Assembly: GCF_009727055.1 (NCBI RefSeq)
Contig: NC_052355.1
Span: 8,396,034 to 8,460,033, forward strand
DNA: 64,000 nucleotides
Reading direction: 5' to 3'
DNA from: Benincasa hispida
Taxonomy: Eukaryota; Streptophyta; Magnoliopsida; Cucurbitales; Cucurbitaceae
The notes under the pieces were generated by a model. It was not told the origin of the DNA and searched no databases. It saw nothing but the letters and a program-made list of their open reading frames with translations. Below, in pieces: positions 39,682-51,502 of the stretch. Position 1 is the stretch's first letter; the number at the start of each line of letters is the position of its first letter. The position numbers and the translations under genes are program-made.

Positions 39682-40958
39682 GTTTATAGCCCTCCCACTA
39701 CGTCGAGGCAGTCTCAACTCTTGAGTTGGTTGACTAGATGTACCAACGTCAACAACTCTTTTTGATCTATTGGCCTGTTAATAACTTTTGTTGTACCCTT
39801 AGTAGTCCCACTCTCACTAGAAATCTCACGTAAAAAGAACTTACTTCATGACTTATGATCTTTTATGTGGTCTTCTTCCAAGAAGATAGCATTTATAAAA
39901 AAAAAAAAAAAAAAAACACTTTCTTCCCAAATCATGAAGTGGCATAAACTACCTTTACAACCTCTCCACAACCCAAAAGTTGTTTTAGAAACGCTTTTCG
40001 AGGGAACATTGTTCAGAATATAGCATGCAGTCTCCAATGCAAAATCTCAAAATGAGTCTAGAAGATGAGCGTAACTCATCGTAGACCGAACCATGTCCAA
40101 CAAGATTCTGTTTATCCATTCTGATACACCCTTCTACTGAGGTGTACTTGGGGCCGAGAGTTGGGACGCAATCCCATGTTCTATCACATAGTTATGGAAT
40201 TGGAGGTCCATATACTCTCGACCATGATCAGATCGTAGTGTTTTTATCTTCTTACCTAATAAGTTTTCAACTTTGGCCTTATACTCCTTGAACTTGTGAA
40301 GAGCTTCAGACTTACGTTACATTAGGTAGAGATACCCGTACCTTGAATAATCATCTATCAAAGAGATGAAATATTCATGCCCACCTTGAGCTTTAACATT
40401 CATCGAACCACAGAGGTCAGAATGTACAAGCTCCAAGGCTTCCTTGGCTCTGTAACTTTTTTTAGTAAAAGATCGTTTAGTCATCTTGCCTTCGATGCAT
40501 GACTCACACACCAGTAAAAAGTTTTCTTCTAAACTCTTTAGAAGTCTACTTTTCACCAACTTCTCAATCCTATTGAGGTTGATGAGACCTAACCTTAGAT
40601 GCCAAAGATGGGCACTTTCCTTAGGAGAAGTTTGTGGTATTTTAACTGTTGTCGCTGTACTGAACATTTCAGTATTAAACAATGCTTTTATGACCAATGA
40701 CCTTACTACATTTAAGTTATTTTCTATCGAACCAAAACATATCTCCATTCCATTCTTGAAAATAAACACTTTTTCTAGGAAAATGAGAGATATACCCTTG
40801 TTCAATGAGGCAAGAAACCGAGATTAAGTTCCTCTTGTTATGAGAAATATGATAACATTATCCAGTAACAGATAACATTTCTTGTTCAAAAATAACTTCA
40901 GCCTGTCGACAGTAATAGCTGAAACAACCTCATAGGTTCCGACTCGAAGAGTCATCTC
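39682..40958 (-). pseudogene. Ty1/copia pre-integrase, integrase and linker (reversed)
   Basis: Seen on the minus strand: 40,317-40,805 is open for 162 codons with HLWHLRLGLINLNRIEKLVK, LLVCESCIEGKMTKRSF (the His/Cys pre-integrase finger) and ELVHSDLCGSMNVKAQGGHE, FISLIDDYSRYGYLYLM (first catalytic Asp in SDLCG, next in IDDYSRYG region). It continues past stops to MVRSTMSYAHL, METACYILNNVPSKSVSKT, then FLEEDHIKDHKS and a linker ending near 39,682. A 19-base A run at 39,898 breaks the frame. Upstream (to 40,958) the protease-flanking region is cut by a solo LTR. Confidence 0.87.
40954..40958 (+). other. Target site duplication, left (ATCTC)
   Basis: Identical to ATCTC at 43,013-43,017 on the other side of the solo LTR. 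Confidence 0.92.
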
Positions 40959-43012
40959 TGTTGGGATCGGTGTCCTAATTCTCCCAAAGTCTCGTTGTTT
41001 TGTAAAGATACACATTGTTCAATGAATAAAATAAATATTATTTAATTTTGGCATTTACTCATATCCAATAAAAAAGCTCCTTGGTTATCTTATGTAAACT
41101 TAAGCATGTATATGTGATATACAAGTGAATCATGACTTAAGTGATAACCTAAATTTGTCTATAGTATAAAGATTAAGGTGGGATACCTGATCCTGGTGAC
41201 ACTATCGATACGGCCCACTTTGTAGAGATTTGCATGTGTTGTAAACTACTACAGATGGTAGATCCTGACCATTCATAATGAGATGTGGAGAGGGGGTGTT
41301 GTAAACTACTGCTTTTTTGGGGACTTATCTGATCTGGAAGTTGGAAACTCAATCCACAAGATGGAATTCACTTCTTTCCCGAAGCAGGGATAAGTAGAGA
41401 GATTGCTCCCTTAAGAACTGATTCTGGGGCTTGAACATAATGGCCACAACTTCTTTTTGGAAGAGAAGACTCAATTATGTTCATTAGAGGAATCAATGGT
41501 ACTTAAGAAGAAAGAAGTAACTATAGGGACATAACGATTATTGGCCTAGCTGTGCTTACGAGCGATCTTTGAAGGGTTGTCGCACTGCTGATTGGTTAAG
41601 ATGGACACATAATATATCTGTGGTAAGGAGAGTTAAGCTATCGGTCTTTAGTGGAGTGCCTGAAAGTTAATGGATGATGAATCCTATGACTAAAGAGTTT
41701 AGTCAGTTATTCACGTACCATAGAAGCTTTGAGCTATAGGTCAATGAGATCCCCTTGGTAGCTTTGATTCCGTTGAGGATCAGTTCTTGGTGTTAATTTG
41801 AAATGTTCAAATTGACAAGAGGTATTTTGATTATATATGATATAATCGGTATGATGTATGAGTTACATCTAGTGGAGGATTGATGTAAATGAGATTTACA
41901 TTAAGTACCATGGAATAGAAAAAGAACTATGGTTTATATGCTTCATGAGATGAAATATTAAAACTATAGGTTATAAATATAGCATGATAAGTTGGTTATC
42001 ATTTATGTTTATAATAATATTAATTATTGGATAATTAATTCTTTTTCTTTTAAATAACCAAAATAGTGGGTGGTTATTGGATCATGGTAACCGTGAGTTT
42101 AATAGGAAATTGGTTTCCTATTTTGAAAAGAAGATTTACAAAATGATGAAAAAAGGTTTTTTAAAAGGTTTTTCAAAAGATTTTAAAAGGTTCTTCAAAA
42201 GATTTCAAAAGGTTTTGAGTTTTCTCCCCGCGCAAAAGAAACTCACGAAGTCGTCAAGTAAATTCAGATTTACTAAACGGCGGCTGGGCTAGCTAGACGA
42301 TCGTGCAGAGTAGAGCAAAATGACGTTGCAGTAGTTACTAAACGATCACATAGTTTTGCTAGACGATCATTGGCCCAAGGTAAACAATCATGTAGTGTCT
42401 TTAGGCGATAGACCGAGCTAAACGATAGACTAAACAATCGCATAGCTTTATTTAAACGATTGGGCATCGACCTATGCGATAGGTCTCTGCCATCTCCTAC
42501 TTGCCTAGTCGTGTACGCGATCATTGTTTCCTCCTTCGTCTACCTCATTCCAAGTCCGAACAGAGCCCACCCTCTGGATTCTCACATTAAGAATACCAAG
42601 GTCACCATGTTGGTGATGTCAGACTCAACTCGACACCGTCGAGGTTTTCTGGAGGTCGTTCGTGGTGCGGTGGAGGTCGTTCGCTATTGCAGAGGAGTTC
42701 GTGACCAAGGAGATCATTGAGGACGAGCACGAAGTGTTCGTGCGGTGTCCGTGCGGTGTTGCGGTTGTGTAGATTGAGTGGTCGAGGTTGCTAATTGTTC
42801 GAGCGGTCACACAATGGAGCATGGAGATGCATCCTCATATATGCGTAGAGTTTGATCTCTGTTCCTTTATATTATTCATGCTGTAATTTCTTTGTATGAA
42901 TTATATAACTGTTTGTATTGAAGTCGACTATTAATATATGTTCATTCATGATTGTAATTTGGAATAGTCTTGTTCCGCTGCTTATGGAAATCTCTACTTC
43001 CGATTTCCTTCA
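40959..43012 (+). mobile_element. Solo LTR-A, 2054 bp, inside a reversed copia
   Basis: Starts TGTTGGGATCGGTGTCC and ends gatttccttca, with a perfect 5 bp duplication ATCTC on each side. The host copia reads through on the minus strand on both flanks. A CGATCG cluster lies at 42,285-42,510. A purine/T-rich stretch (tttcaaaagattttaaaaggtt) at 42,150-42,220 is locally repetitive. The perfect duplication suggests this is among the younger insertions. Confidence 0.94.
42285..42515. repeat. CGATCG-palindrome cluster in LTR-A (copy 3)
   Basis: Members: ctagacgatcgtgcag, ctaaacgatcacatag, ctagacgatcattgg, ctaaacgatagactaaac, acaatcgcatag, aaacgattgggc and tacgcgatcattg. Begins about 1.33 kb from the LTR start. 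Confidence 0.87.
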
Positions 43013-43740
43013 ATCTCTCCCTGTGGCAACATTTGCCAGGAACTGAATCTTTGGTAAGAGGAACCTACCTGATTAGTAACGCTCGAATCAAGGATCCAGG
43101 AAGAATCATCATTCTCTACCAAACACGTCTCCAAGACCAATAAATCATATCTACTGTCTTTCGACATCCTTCTCTTTTGGAAAGTAGTGGGATCAGTATC
43201 AGAACCTAATAAGCTTCAAGTTCCATGTCAGAGAACACTTCTCTTCTGTGAACCTCAACAGAGTCAGCAATAATTGTTTCTTCTTCCTGGAGTTTAACTT
43301 TGGAACTGACACTATTAGTGTTGTCATCCATCCCTTCGTGCTCGAATAGAAAGAACTGACGTTCAGAAAAATCTTGCAATGAGTCCATGATCTCACATGC
43401 AATGACCATGTTCTCAACCCTTTTGGCCAAAACATCAGGTATGCTAGCCAATATGTGAAGTCAGGCCAATGAATTAGCCTTCATCCCACCACATATGCAT
43501 TATGAACACTTCGCAATGCATCAAGGGTCAGGAATTGAGAACATTCCTCAACCATGAAAAATTTGAGGTCATTTACCATGAAATACATTTTAAAAGACTC
43601 TTTCCACTGTATGTAATTTGTCAAATTAGAGGCATTACATGGAAATACTATCGAGTTGCTGAAAACAAAAACACATTGACCTACCTTAGGTTTTAAGCAA
43701 ATACCCGTCGAAAAAACATACAACACCCAATAAGGTTTAG
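43013..43740 (-). pseudogene. Ty1/copia gag (reversed)
   Basis: Seen on the minus strand: 43,481-43,726 reads NASNLTNYIQWKESFKMYF then MVNDLKFFMVEEC, the gag start as in unit 3 (LLNGLNKSTWK, VNDDLKFFLIEEC). 43,199-43,451 gives ASIPDVLAKRVENMVIACEI and MDSLQDFSE in two frames, the UBN2-type gag core. Stops and shifts separate the parts; a zinc knuckle is not seen because the solo LTR cuts in at 43,012. Gag forms the virus-like particle. This belongs with the pol at 39,682. Confidence 0.82.
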
Positions 43741-45359
43741 AAAAACTAACATGACCCTCTGTGACATCTAGTTTTGCAATGACACTTCAAAGGTTTAGAA
43801 CAAAAGTCGTCGAAGGGAGGTCAGTTATCCCTCCTCTTCAATCGCAGCCAGTCATTAATACTAGAACAACTCTTGCTCCTATAACGACTAGCCATCATTG
43901 ATTTGATCAAGAGATCATTAACTTAGTTGACAATCTCTGATAAGTGTGACCCGCCATTATAGGCCCTAAAGATCAACTCCAAGCAGCCAATCCGAAGGGA
44001 AAAAATCCAATTGGGGCAAAACCTAAAGCAACCCTATCCATTTATGGAGTTCACTTTAATCTTGACCAACTGCACAAAACCCATCCGAAGCGGTACGCTC
44101 CTAGGGCACCACGAGGGAGTACAAAATGATCTCACAGTGTGAAACAATAACAGAGATCATAGACATGTTGACACACACCCTTCATCCACTTACTATAAAC
44201 ACTCTCCCCGTCCACCTTGATATTGACTAATGCAAACACCATCCGAAGGTGGATGCTCCTAGGGCACCACAAGGCCAAACATGAATCTCACGACGTGAAC
44301 ATTCAGGGAGAAATGTAAGTGTAATCATTGACATATCGGATACATCTATTCTCCCACTGAGTATTTTATAACCTAGGGTTTCGTTTACTTAGAAAAAATA
44401 CGACTAAGAATTTTAACTAAGTGAATGTTTAGGATTTCCCAAGAGTAACTTTACCTTGGATAGTTGGAAACAACTTTTGATCATCATCCATTAAACTCTT
44501 TAACGGAGTCCTTGACCAATTGTTGCATGCTTGAAAAAAATCTATCTAATTCACCTTTCCAGGTAGGTTCCCAGGTAGCGGTGTTTCGTTTCCGTCAGCT
44601 TAAGAACCCGACCCTAGACAGAACCCGCCTTAGATTAAAGGTCCCTTATAGATATATTTAATACAATTTTAATATTTTGTGCCAATCAATTTAATCCTAT
44701 TAAACCAATTTAAAAAGATTAAACTGGGTTACTAATCCTATTAGAACCTTTGAACTTAGGTCTATCTCAATACAATTTTAAAACTCTTTTAAAACACAAG
44801 TTCACCCTAAGTCCGTATGCAATTCTTTCTTATTTCCTTTATAACACTCATAACGGAAACAACCAAAAACAACCACAACGCAAAGTAGACACATACGAGG
44901 CATTCATAACTTTTATAAACAGCCTAAGTGTCATGCTCCATGCATTGTTCATTTATTGCTATTGTTATATATAACACTTATACAAACAAGCAATGAATCA
45001 AGAAAAAACATGCTTCCATACACCCTTATACTACAATGCTTATAATATAAAGATGATGCATGAATATGCTCACTACATGCACAAATATAACTCTTACATT
45101 TCATGATGCATGCGCATGCTTTCAAGTAATTTCTTCATGCAATATTATAACACTTATAATACACAATGCATTAATATTTGCATAATCTAAGGTGGGTTTC
45201 AAATCTATATGTCAAACACTTTTCCATATAAGCCACATACATCTCATGTATATTAAACAAATGTTGATGAATTGGGAAAAATTGCCTCAAAATCTTAAAA
45301 AACAAAAGCTAACTATTACAAAACAAGGAGTCTCAGGTTCAAACAAGCGAAGCAGGTCT
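43741..45359 (-). mobile_element. Non-coding leader of the reversed copia
   Basis: No reliable ORF. On the minus strand it contains two versions of a block with cgtgagattcatgtttggcc and ccctaggagcatcc (about 44,230-44,300 and 44,090-44,160), diverged relatives of the leader blocks at 22,170 and 25,380. ttataaaatactcagtggga (44,352-44,371, minus) resembles the TATA region of LTR-G. The remainder (44,700-45,350) is AT-rich with acttataata-type microrepeats. Confidence 0.55.
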
Positions 45360-46245
45360 TGAACCTTTCGGGTGACACAACGTGTCTCCACTAATCGTTC
45401 ACCAAACACCCTACAATCATCTACACGAAAGAACAAATGCTTTGCTCAATTGTTTACCTACGTTTCCAGAGCTAAACGATTGTTTAACAACGATCATGTA
45501 CCTTTTACTATGCATTGAAGCATGAGGTACGTGATTATGCAGCGCGCTCCACTTAACGCAAGCCTTATACGATCGTCTAAATAACTACGATACGGTGAAG
45601 CACTATCGTCTAAACGACTGCTGAGCATGCGCCTTCATATCGTATACCACGTGATCGTGTAGTCAGTGACTATGTGATGAGCATGCTAACTACACGATCG
45701 TTGAGCGCGCGACTTTTTCTAAACGATAAGCATCATATGCTCCTACTAAGATAGTCTACCTCCAACATCTATGCAATCGGGCAACCAATGCTATGCGATA
45801 AAGTAAACGATTTACTCCATCATTTATCATTAGCTAAACAATTGTTTAGTAAATACGACACGATCATATAGAAAACTCTACACGATCTTTTAGTTAAATC
45901 TCAACGATTGTTTACCTAAGGCCACACGACACGACCAACTCTTGGTTTTCTTCTTCACTGAGAACTGCATCTCCATGCTTTGAAACTTCATCACGAATGA
46001 CTCGACTAACTCAAACACTTTGAATTACAGACTCGATCACTTGTTAATTATGTCCAAAAACACGGGGCCCTTACTAATTAAAAATTTATAATTTAAAGAA
46101 AGCTTTAAATAGAGGCAATGCAACCCGTAAACATTCATCAACGCCATTCACGAATGCATTTAACCATTAAACGCAATGCAGAAAACCCACCATGACTATA
46201 AAAGAATTTCAAAATAGAAGTGAAATTTGGAATATCAGAACAACC
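45360..46245 (-). mobile_element. LTR-E copy with a long CGATCG array
   Basis: The reverse complement starts tgttctgatattcc and matches 38,933-39,670. The array at 45,400-45,920 has more than a dozen palindromes, for example tacgatcgtctaaa, ctacacgatcgttgag, ctaaacaattgtttag and ctaaacgattgtttaa. It lies upstream of the leader and gag on the same strand, so it is probably the promoter-bearing LTR of that family. The upstream edge touches an Athila-type LTR at 46,250. Confidence 0.72.
45400..45920. repeat. CGATCG-palindrome array (LTR-E copy 2)
   Basis: Longest array in the window. Several members are near-perfect palindromes (ctaaacaattgtttag at 45,834-45,849). Between copies both arms change together, so the palindromic nature is kept better than the exact sequence. 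Confidence 0.85.
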
Positions 46246-46249
46246 TGAC

Positions 46250-46277
46250 TGATAACTAACAGAAATGCCAGTTATTA
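46250..46277 (+). other. Terminal hairpin at LTR start (copy 3, compensatory change)
   Basis: TGATAACT (46,250-46,257) pairs with AGTTATTA (46,270-46,277) around aacagaaatgcc. The loop-closing pair is T-A here and G-C in the other two copies. Confidence 0.8.
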
Positions 46278-47600
46278 TAAGTAGAAAATGCGGTGATAAT
46301 ATTTAGAATTTGTGAAAAATTGAGTTTTGCATCAATTAGCACCTAGATCCTCACCGACTTCACTATTATGCATTTGAAATAAGCAATCGCAGACAAATGC
46401 ATGCGCTGAAGCCAGGCGATTACAAAGACAAATGCATGCGCTGAAAGTTGCGGTGATCGCATGCGTCCATTGCATGGAAATTGCGGTGATTGTATGTGTC
46501 CATCGCATGGAAGTTGCAGTGATCAATTGGAAATTGCGGCCACGGAGTGACAACCGTAATAGAAGGACGTCGCAAGATGGGTAGAACACGTTGATGCTTC
46601 ATTTGAATCAAGCTCGGACGCATACCTTAATATCAACAAGATATGACGACGTGACATTGCCCATACTATGACAAAAGCATCAATGAGCCATAACACAATC
46701 ATGATAGCTGTCGACATTTAAACTCTATAAATAGCCTTTGGACCTTCATTTCAAGACATCCAAACTTCTGCCTCGAGACAGAGGTTTGTGATCGCAGATG
46801 AGAGCTTGAACATGATTTTCAGTGAGAATTCTTCACCTCCACAAACCAGATCGAGTGACGATCGGAGTTTTAACCGGAGATAAAGCTCGAGAGAGACATC
46901 TCCACCATTCATCCATGGCACCACTGGCAGCCTTGATGCAGAGTCCTTCATTTCTCTTCTAATCTCTATATTGTATTATATTTTAGCTTAAGATATTAAG
47001 ATATTTTGTGATCAATACAAATCTCGATTCCTTCATTGTCATCTTCTTCATCATCTTCATCTCTATCATAGTTTATTTTTAGTGTTTATTTATCAAAGGC
47101 AATCGCATGCTTAATCGTGTAGCCTAGAGACAGGACGCATGTAGCAGCCCACCGAGAGGTGTGCGTTGTGCGAGTATAGTGAGTTAATCCTCTTTGCTTG
47201 GTGAAAGGCTGTAGCAACACTTGTCTATGGATGGTTGTTGTGTTTCTACCTATTCTCATCGCAAGTCTTCTATTGCTCAATCTGTTTAGTTAGGAGTAGG
47301 AGTAGTGTGTAAATCCATTAAACTTCTATTTATTTTTTTATCCATCGCCTCAAACGCATTGCTCCACAAGCATTATTGAGTGAAAAGTCCCTATATTCGA
47401 CCTCGGATTACCCGCGAAACTTGCGTTCGCGTTATACTTGGCACGAGCGTAAGAAAACTTGTGATAGGAATGTGTGGTCATTGCATACTAGATTAATGCA
47501 TCTTTATTCTGACGCATGACCTTAGACGCATGGGTGCAAACGCATAAGCCATGTCTAACGCACGATTGCATGTACAACCCCATCCATCCCTAATAATAAT
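46250..47600 (+). mobile_element. Athila-type LTR, probably solo, right edge unclear
   Basis: Starts TGATAACT at 46,250 and keeps the terminal hairpin. TATAAATA is at 46,726, 476 bp in, as in the related LTRs. Later text has the same landmarks (catattcgacctcgga-type block near 47,395; many gcat and cgcat motifs). I could not fix the 3' end or a target duplication; reversed LTR-A with its primer site begins by 47,630. No pol. Confidence 0.65.
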
Positions 47601-47629
47601 AATAAATTTTCCTAGCAACCAGCATTGAC

Positions 47630-47641
47630 TCTGATACCAAT
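47630..47641 (-). other. Primer binding site for initiator tRNA-Met
   Basis: The minus strand reads TTGGTATCAGAG directly after the LTR-A end (cctttaa). This is the canonical copia primer site. So the reversed LTR-A at 47,643 is a 5' LTR whose internal domain is gone. Confidence 0.8.
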
Positions 47642-47642
47642 T

Positions 47643-49033
47643 AAAGGAAATCGAGACATGAGGATTTCTATGAGCAACAAAATGATCATTCCAAATTTAA
47701 ATCGTACATGAACGTTAACAATTACAGTACACAAATGGAAACATCAAGCTATGCATAGAAAGAAATTACAGCATGCTTTACTAAATGATCAAGGGAATAA
47801 TTCATATACCTTTGAACACTCATCTTCAACACCCTTTTTCACGAATGCTCGTTCATAGCAACATGGCAACACACGAATGCTTGTACACGACGACTGCAAC
47901 ATAGCTCCATCCACAGCAATCTTGAACCCAATGATCACCAAGATCACGAACGCAACTGACTCCACACGAACACCACAAATGGCCTCCAAATAACCTCAAC
48001 AGTATCGAGTTGAGTATGACACCACCAGAATGGCTATCTTGGTATACTCGGTGTGAAAATCCAGAAGCGTGGGCTCTGTGTGGACTTGGTTAGAGGACGA
48101 GACTGGAGGAGAATAATTCTGTAAATGATTGAGCAAGTGGGAGATGACAAGTCTATCATATAGACGATGCCCAGTCGTTTAACAAACGCTATATGATCAT
48201 TTAGCAAAAGCTGCACGATCGTTTAACTAATCGGTTAGCTGAGTGTCTATCGTATAGAAACACTCCACGATCGTCTAGTCTCTCCAAGCTGTCGTTTCGC
48301 AAAACTAATTTACTTGACAACCGACATGAGTAATTTCGAGAATAGAAATCTCGATTCAACAACTAAATTTAGGAAAACTTTTTTTCTTTTATCTCAAAGT
48401 TAACATGAAACCACCAATAACCTCCCACTGAATTTGTTATTAGAGAAAAAGGATAATTAGCCAATAATTAATATTATTGTAAATATACATGATAATCAAT
48501 TTACCACAGTATACTTATAACCTATAGTTTTAATATTTCATCTCATGAAACATATAAACCATAGCTCTTTTTCTATTCCATGATCCTTAATGTAAATCTC
48601 ATTTACATTAATCCTCCACTTGATGTATCTCATACACCATACCGATCATATCATATATAATCGAATTACCTATTGTTAATTTGAACAATTCAAATCAACA
48701 CCAAGAACTGATCATTAACTTGAATCCATTGAGCTACCAAGGGGACCTTATAAACTTGTAGCTCGAAGCTTCAACGATACGTGAATAACTGATTAAACTC
48801 AGTAGTCACGGGATCCTCCATCCATTAACTGTCAGGCATTCGACTAAAGACTAACAGTTGAACTCTCCTTACTATAGATATATTATTTGTCCATCTTAAA
48901 CAATAAACAATGCGATAACCCTTCACAGATCGCTCGTAAGTACACCTTGGCTTATAACCATTATGCCCTTGTAGTTACATTTAACTCCTAAAGTACCACT
49001 GATCCCTCTAATGAACATAAGTCATAGTCCTAT
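47643..49033 (-). mobile_element. LTR-A, reversed, 5' LTR remnant
   Basis: Reverse complement of the last about 1.4 kb of LTR-A, including a CGATCG cluster (48,120-48,300), the gttaatttgaa block and the ctttagt block. It stops at about 49,033 where a forward-oriented LTR-A begins. Confidence 0.8.
48120..48300. repeat. CGATCG-palindrome cluster in LTR-A (copy 4)
   Basis: Members: ctacacgatcg-type tgcacgatcgtttaac, tccacgatcgtctag, acgctatatgatcatttag. Same place in the LTR as the other copies. Confidence 0.8.
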
Positions 49034-50567
49034 TAGACATGCTAGCGGGGATATTCTATACACAGGAGTTTGTATAAAATCGGGCCACAAAATGTTTCGT
49101 CTCGTTATGTAATGTTGTTCATAATTGAGACTCTCATTTTACTAGGATAACCATAGGTAACATGACCTGAATCCTAAGTGAGTTGTGAACTGCCTATGAG
49201 GGTGGTCATTTGATTTGCATGAGTGAGAGTGACCAGATCGTCGATTCAACAAACCTACCATTTTGGGGATTCGTGTGATGGGGAGCAGAGAACTCAGCTA
49301 CATAAGATGGAATTCACTCATTTCCTGAATTAAAGATAAGTAGATAAATTGCTCCCTTCAGGGCTAATTCTAGGCTTTAACAATGTAACACCACACCCTC
49401 TCTTTGCTTAAGAGGGGTTTAATCATAGTGGGACTATGATCTATTGTTCATTAAAGGGATCGGTGGTACTTAAGGAGTTAGATATTACTATAAGGGCAAA
49501 ATAGTAATTTATCCCAACTGTACATACGAGCGATTTGCGAAGGGTCATTGTACTGGTTATTGGTTATATCCAATGGACATAGAAATATATCTGTAGTACG
49601 AAGACTGCAGCTGTCGGTCTTTAGTGGAGTGCCCGAAAGTTAACGAATGGTGGATAATGTGATTAGAAAATTTAGTGAGTTATTCACGTATGTTGGAGAT
49701 TTAATCTACAAGTCTATAAGGTCCCCTTGGTAGCTCAATGAATTTAAGATGGGAATAAGGTTTGGGTTAATTTGAAATGTTCAAATTATTTAGAGCGAAT
49801 TTAATTATATATATGATATAGTTAAATTAATTCAATTTTATATGATACAATTAAATTAATTCATTTATATGTAATATAATTGATATAATGTATTTGATAC
49901 ATTGATGTTTGATTGGAGGAACTAATATTTGAATATGATTCAAATATATTTTCTATGAATAAGATTCATAGTTATTAAATTTAATATAAATATGATTTCT
50001 ATTAAATTCCATAAATAAAGAAAAAGAATTATGGTTTATATATTATACATGATGTAATATTAAAACTATAGCTTATAAATATAATATGATAAGTTAGGTA
50101 TCATATTTATTTATATTTATTAATTATTTGATAATTAAATTTCTTTTTCTCCATAGTCACCCTTAGTGGGTATATGATTTTATGGAAATTGTGGGATAAT
50201 GATGAAAATTGGTTTTCTATTTTTTTTTACGAGATACAACTAACGTGATAAGCAATTGAGTAAGAGAGTCTATAACTTGAGAGCCTATACGATTTCGAGG
50301 ATCGAGTTGCCACATGTTCAAGGAAGATCGAGTTATTCGATGTGTTCGTGTTGTTTGACGCATTGGTGGATAATTGAGGGATTATACTTGAAGAAGGGTT
50401 CATCAAAGGTACAACCTCTTAATCCTTTGTTTTTATATTCAAGGCATGCTGTAATTTAGTTTATAATGCATAGTCTGTTTTGTACGACGATTATAATGCA
50501 TTCATTCATTATGGGTTTTAGACGATTCGCGTCCGCTCAAAGGTCCTCCGTAATTAAAGTTCCTTGA
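49034..50567 (+). mobile_element. LTR-A, forward, 5' truncated
   Basis: Begins inside the LTR (agacatgctagcggggatattc; compare 37,249) and runs to aagttccttga at 50,567. The region where other copies have the CGATCG cluster is mostly deleted (gagcctatacgatttcgagg at about 50,280). It faces the reversed copy at 49,033, giving an inverted junction. Confidence 0.78.
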
Positions 50568-51169
50568 ATCACCCTTATATGTCTTAGTTTTGTGGTTTTC
50601 AAGACCTGCCTAGATGAAATTATCAAAGAAATTTCAAGTCTCATATTTTCCTTTGCAAGATGTAGGGATTTTCTGAGCTTAAATTGGCTCAAAAGCTGTT
50701 GGAGGAGTGTTTTGAATAGAGTTTCGTCGTGGCTACTGTTGAATTGTGTCCCATGAAACTTGTGAAATCACAGGTCAGTTGTTGTTAGATTAGTGTCCAA
50801 GGATTGTTCGGTTATAAATGCTGAAACATTCATTACTTTTGTAATGATAAAAAAGAATCTTTTTATGAAGCTTATTTCAGATCATGAGAAGTTGATATTT
50901 ATCAACGAAATAATAAGAGATTGCTTTCATCTAGCAATTTTGAAATATTATTAATTGATATTGCCTTTATCTGTTATAAAGATATAATTTCAATTTCCTT
51001 GATAATGTGAATTGACTAAAATTGTAGTTTCATTTCTAGTTCAATATGACAAGTCATACTTCTTGCATTCTGAGCTTATGTTGAATGCTTTTTCTTAATG
51101 TAAGAATCTGCTAAATGTGTAGATGAATTCATGAATGTAGTAGTATTATTGTCCGAAAAAACCTCCCAC
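50568..51169. other. Unassigned AT-rich stretch
   Basis: 600 bp with no ORF above 40 codons that looks like protein and no match that I recognise elsewhere in the window. It may be host sequence between insertions or a decayed element. Confidence 0.4.
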
Positions 51170-51502
51170 TACATTGCAAACATAAAAATAATAGAGAAAT
51201 TAAAAGAAAGCAAGAAAAACTGGCACTATGTGGAAGATTACTACAATTCTCTCTCCCTGCCCTAATTGTAGTAGCATGCGCTCAAAGATTTTGACTATCC
51301 ACACCCCTTTTCTCACTCTCAAACTAGAGAATACAAAATGAATTTAATTAAAGTAAAAACACTAAACTTAATGTGTTTCTAACTGGGACGACTTAAAACT
51401 AGAGACATAGGTTCCTTTTATATTGTTAGGAGCTCATCACTTTCTTTAACTTTTCCAATGTGGGACAAATTGCTCTTCTAATATTTTTCCAAAAACTCAA
51501 CA
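51170..51502 (-). mobile_element. LTR-T, 3' LTR of a Tnt1-like copia
   Basis: The minus-strand start TGTTGAGTTTTTGG at 51,502 is preceded by the purine-rich aggtggaattt, a good polypurine tract. It matches 9410-9744 and 52,920-53,293. TATAAAAGGAACC (minus) is the TATA region. Confidence 0.75.

Noticed and set aside
46250..47600. A 5 bp target duplication CTGAC for the third Athila-type LTR
   Set aside because: A ctgac occurs at about 47,508, but the sequence before it does not end in CA and the LTR appears to continue past it.
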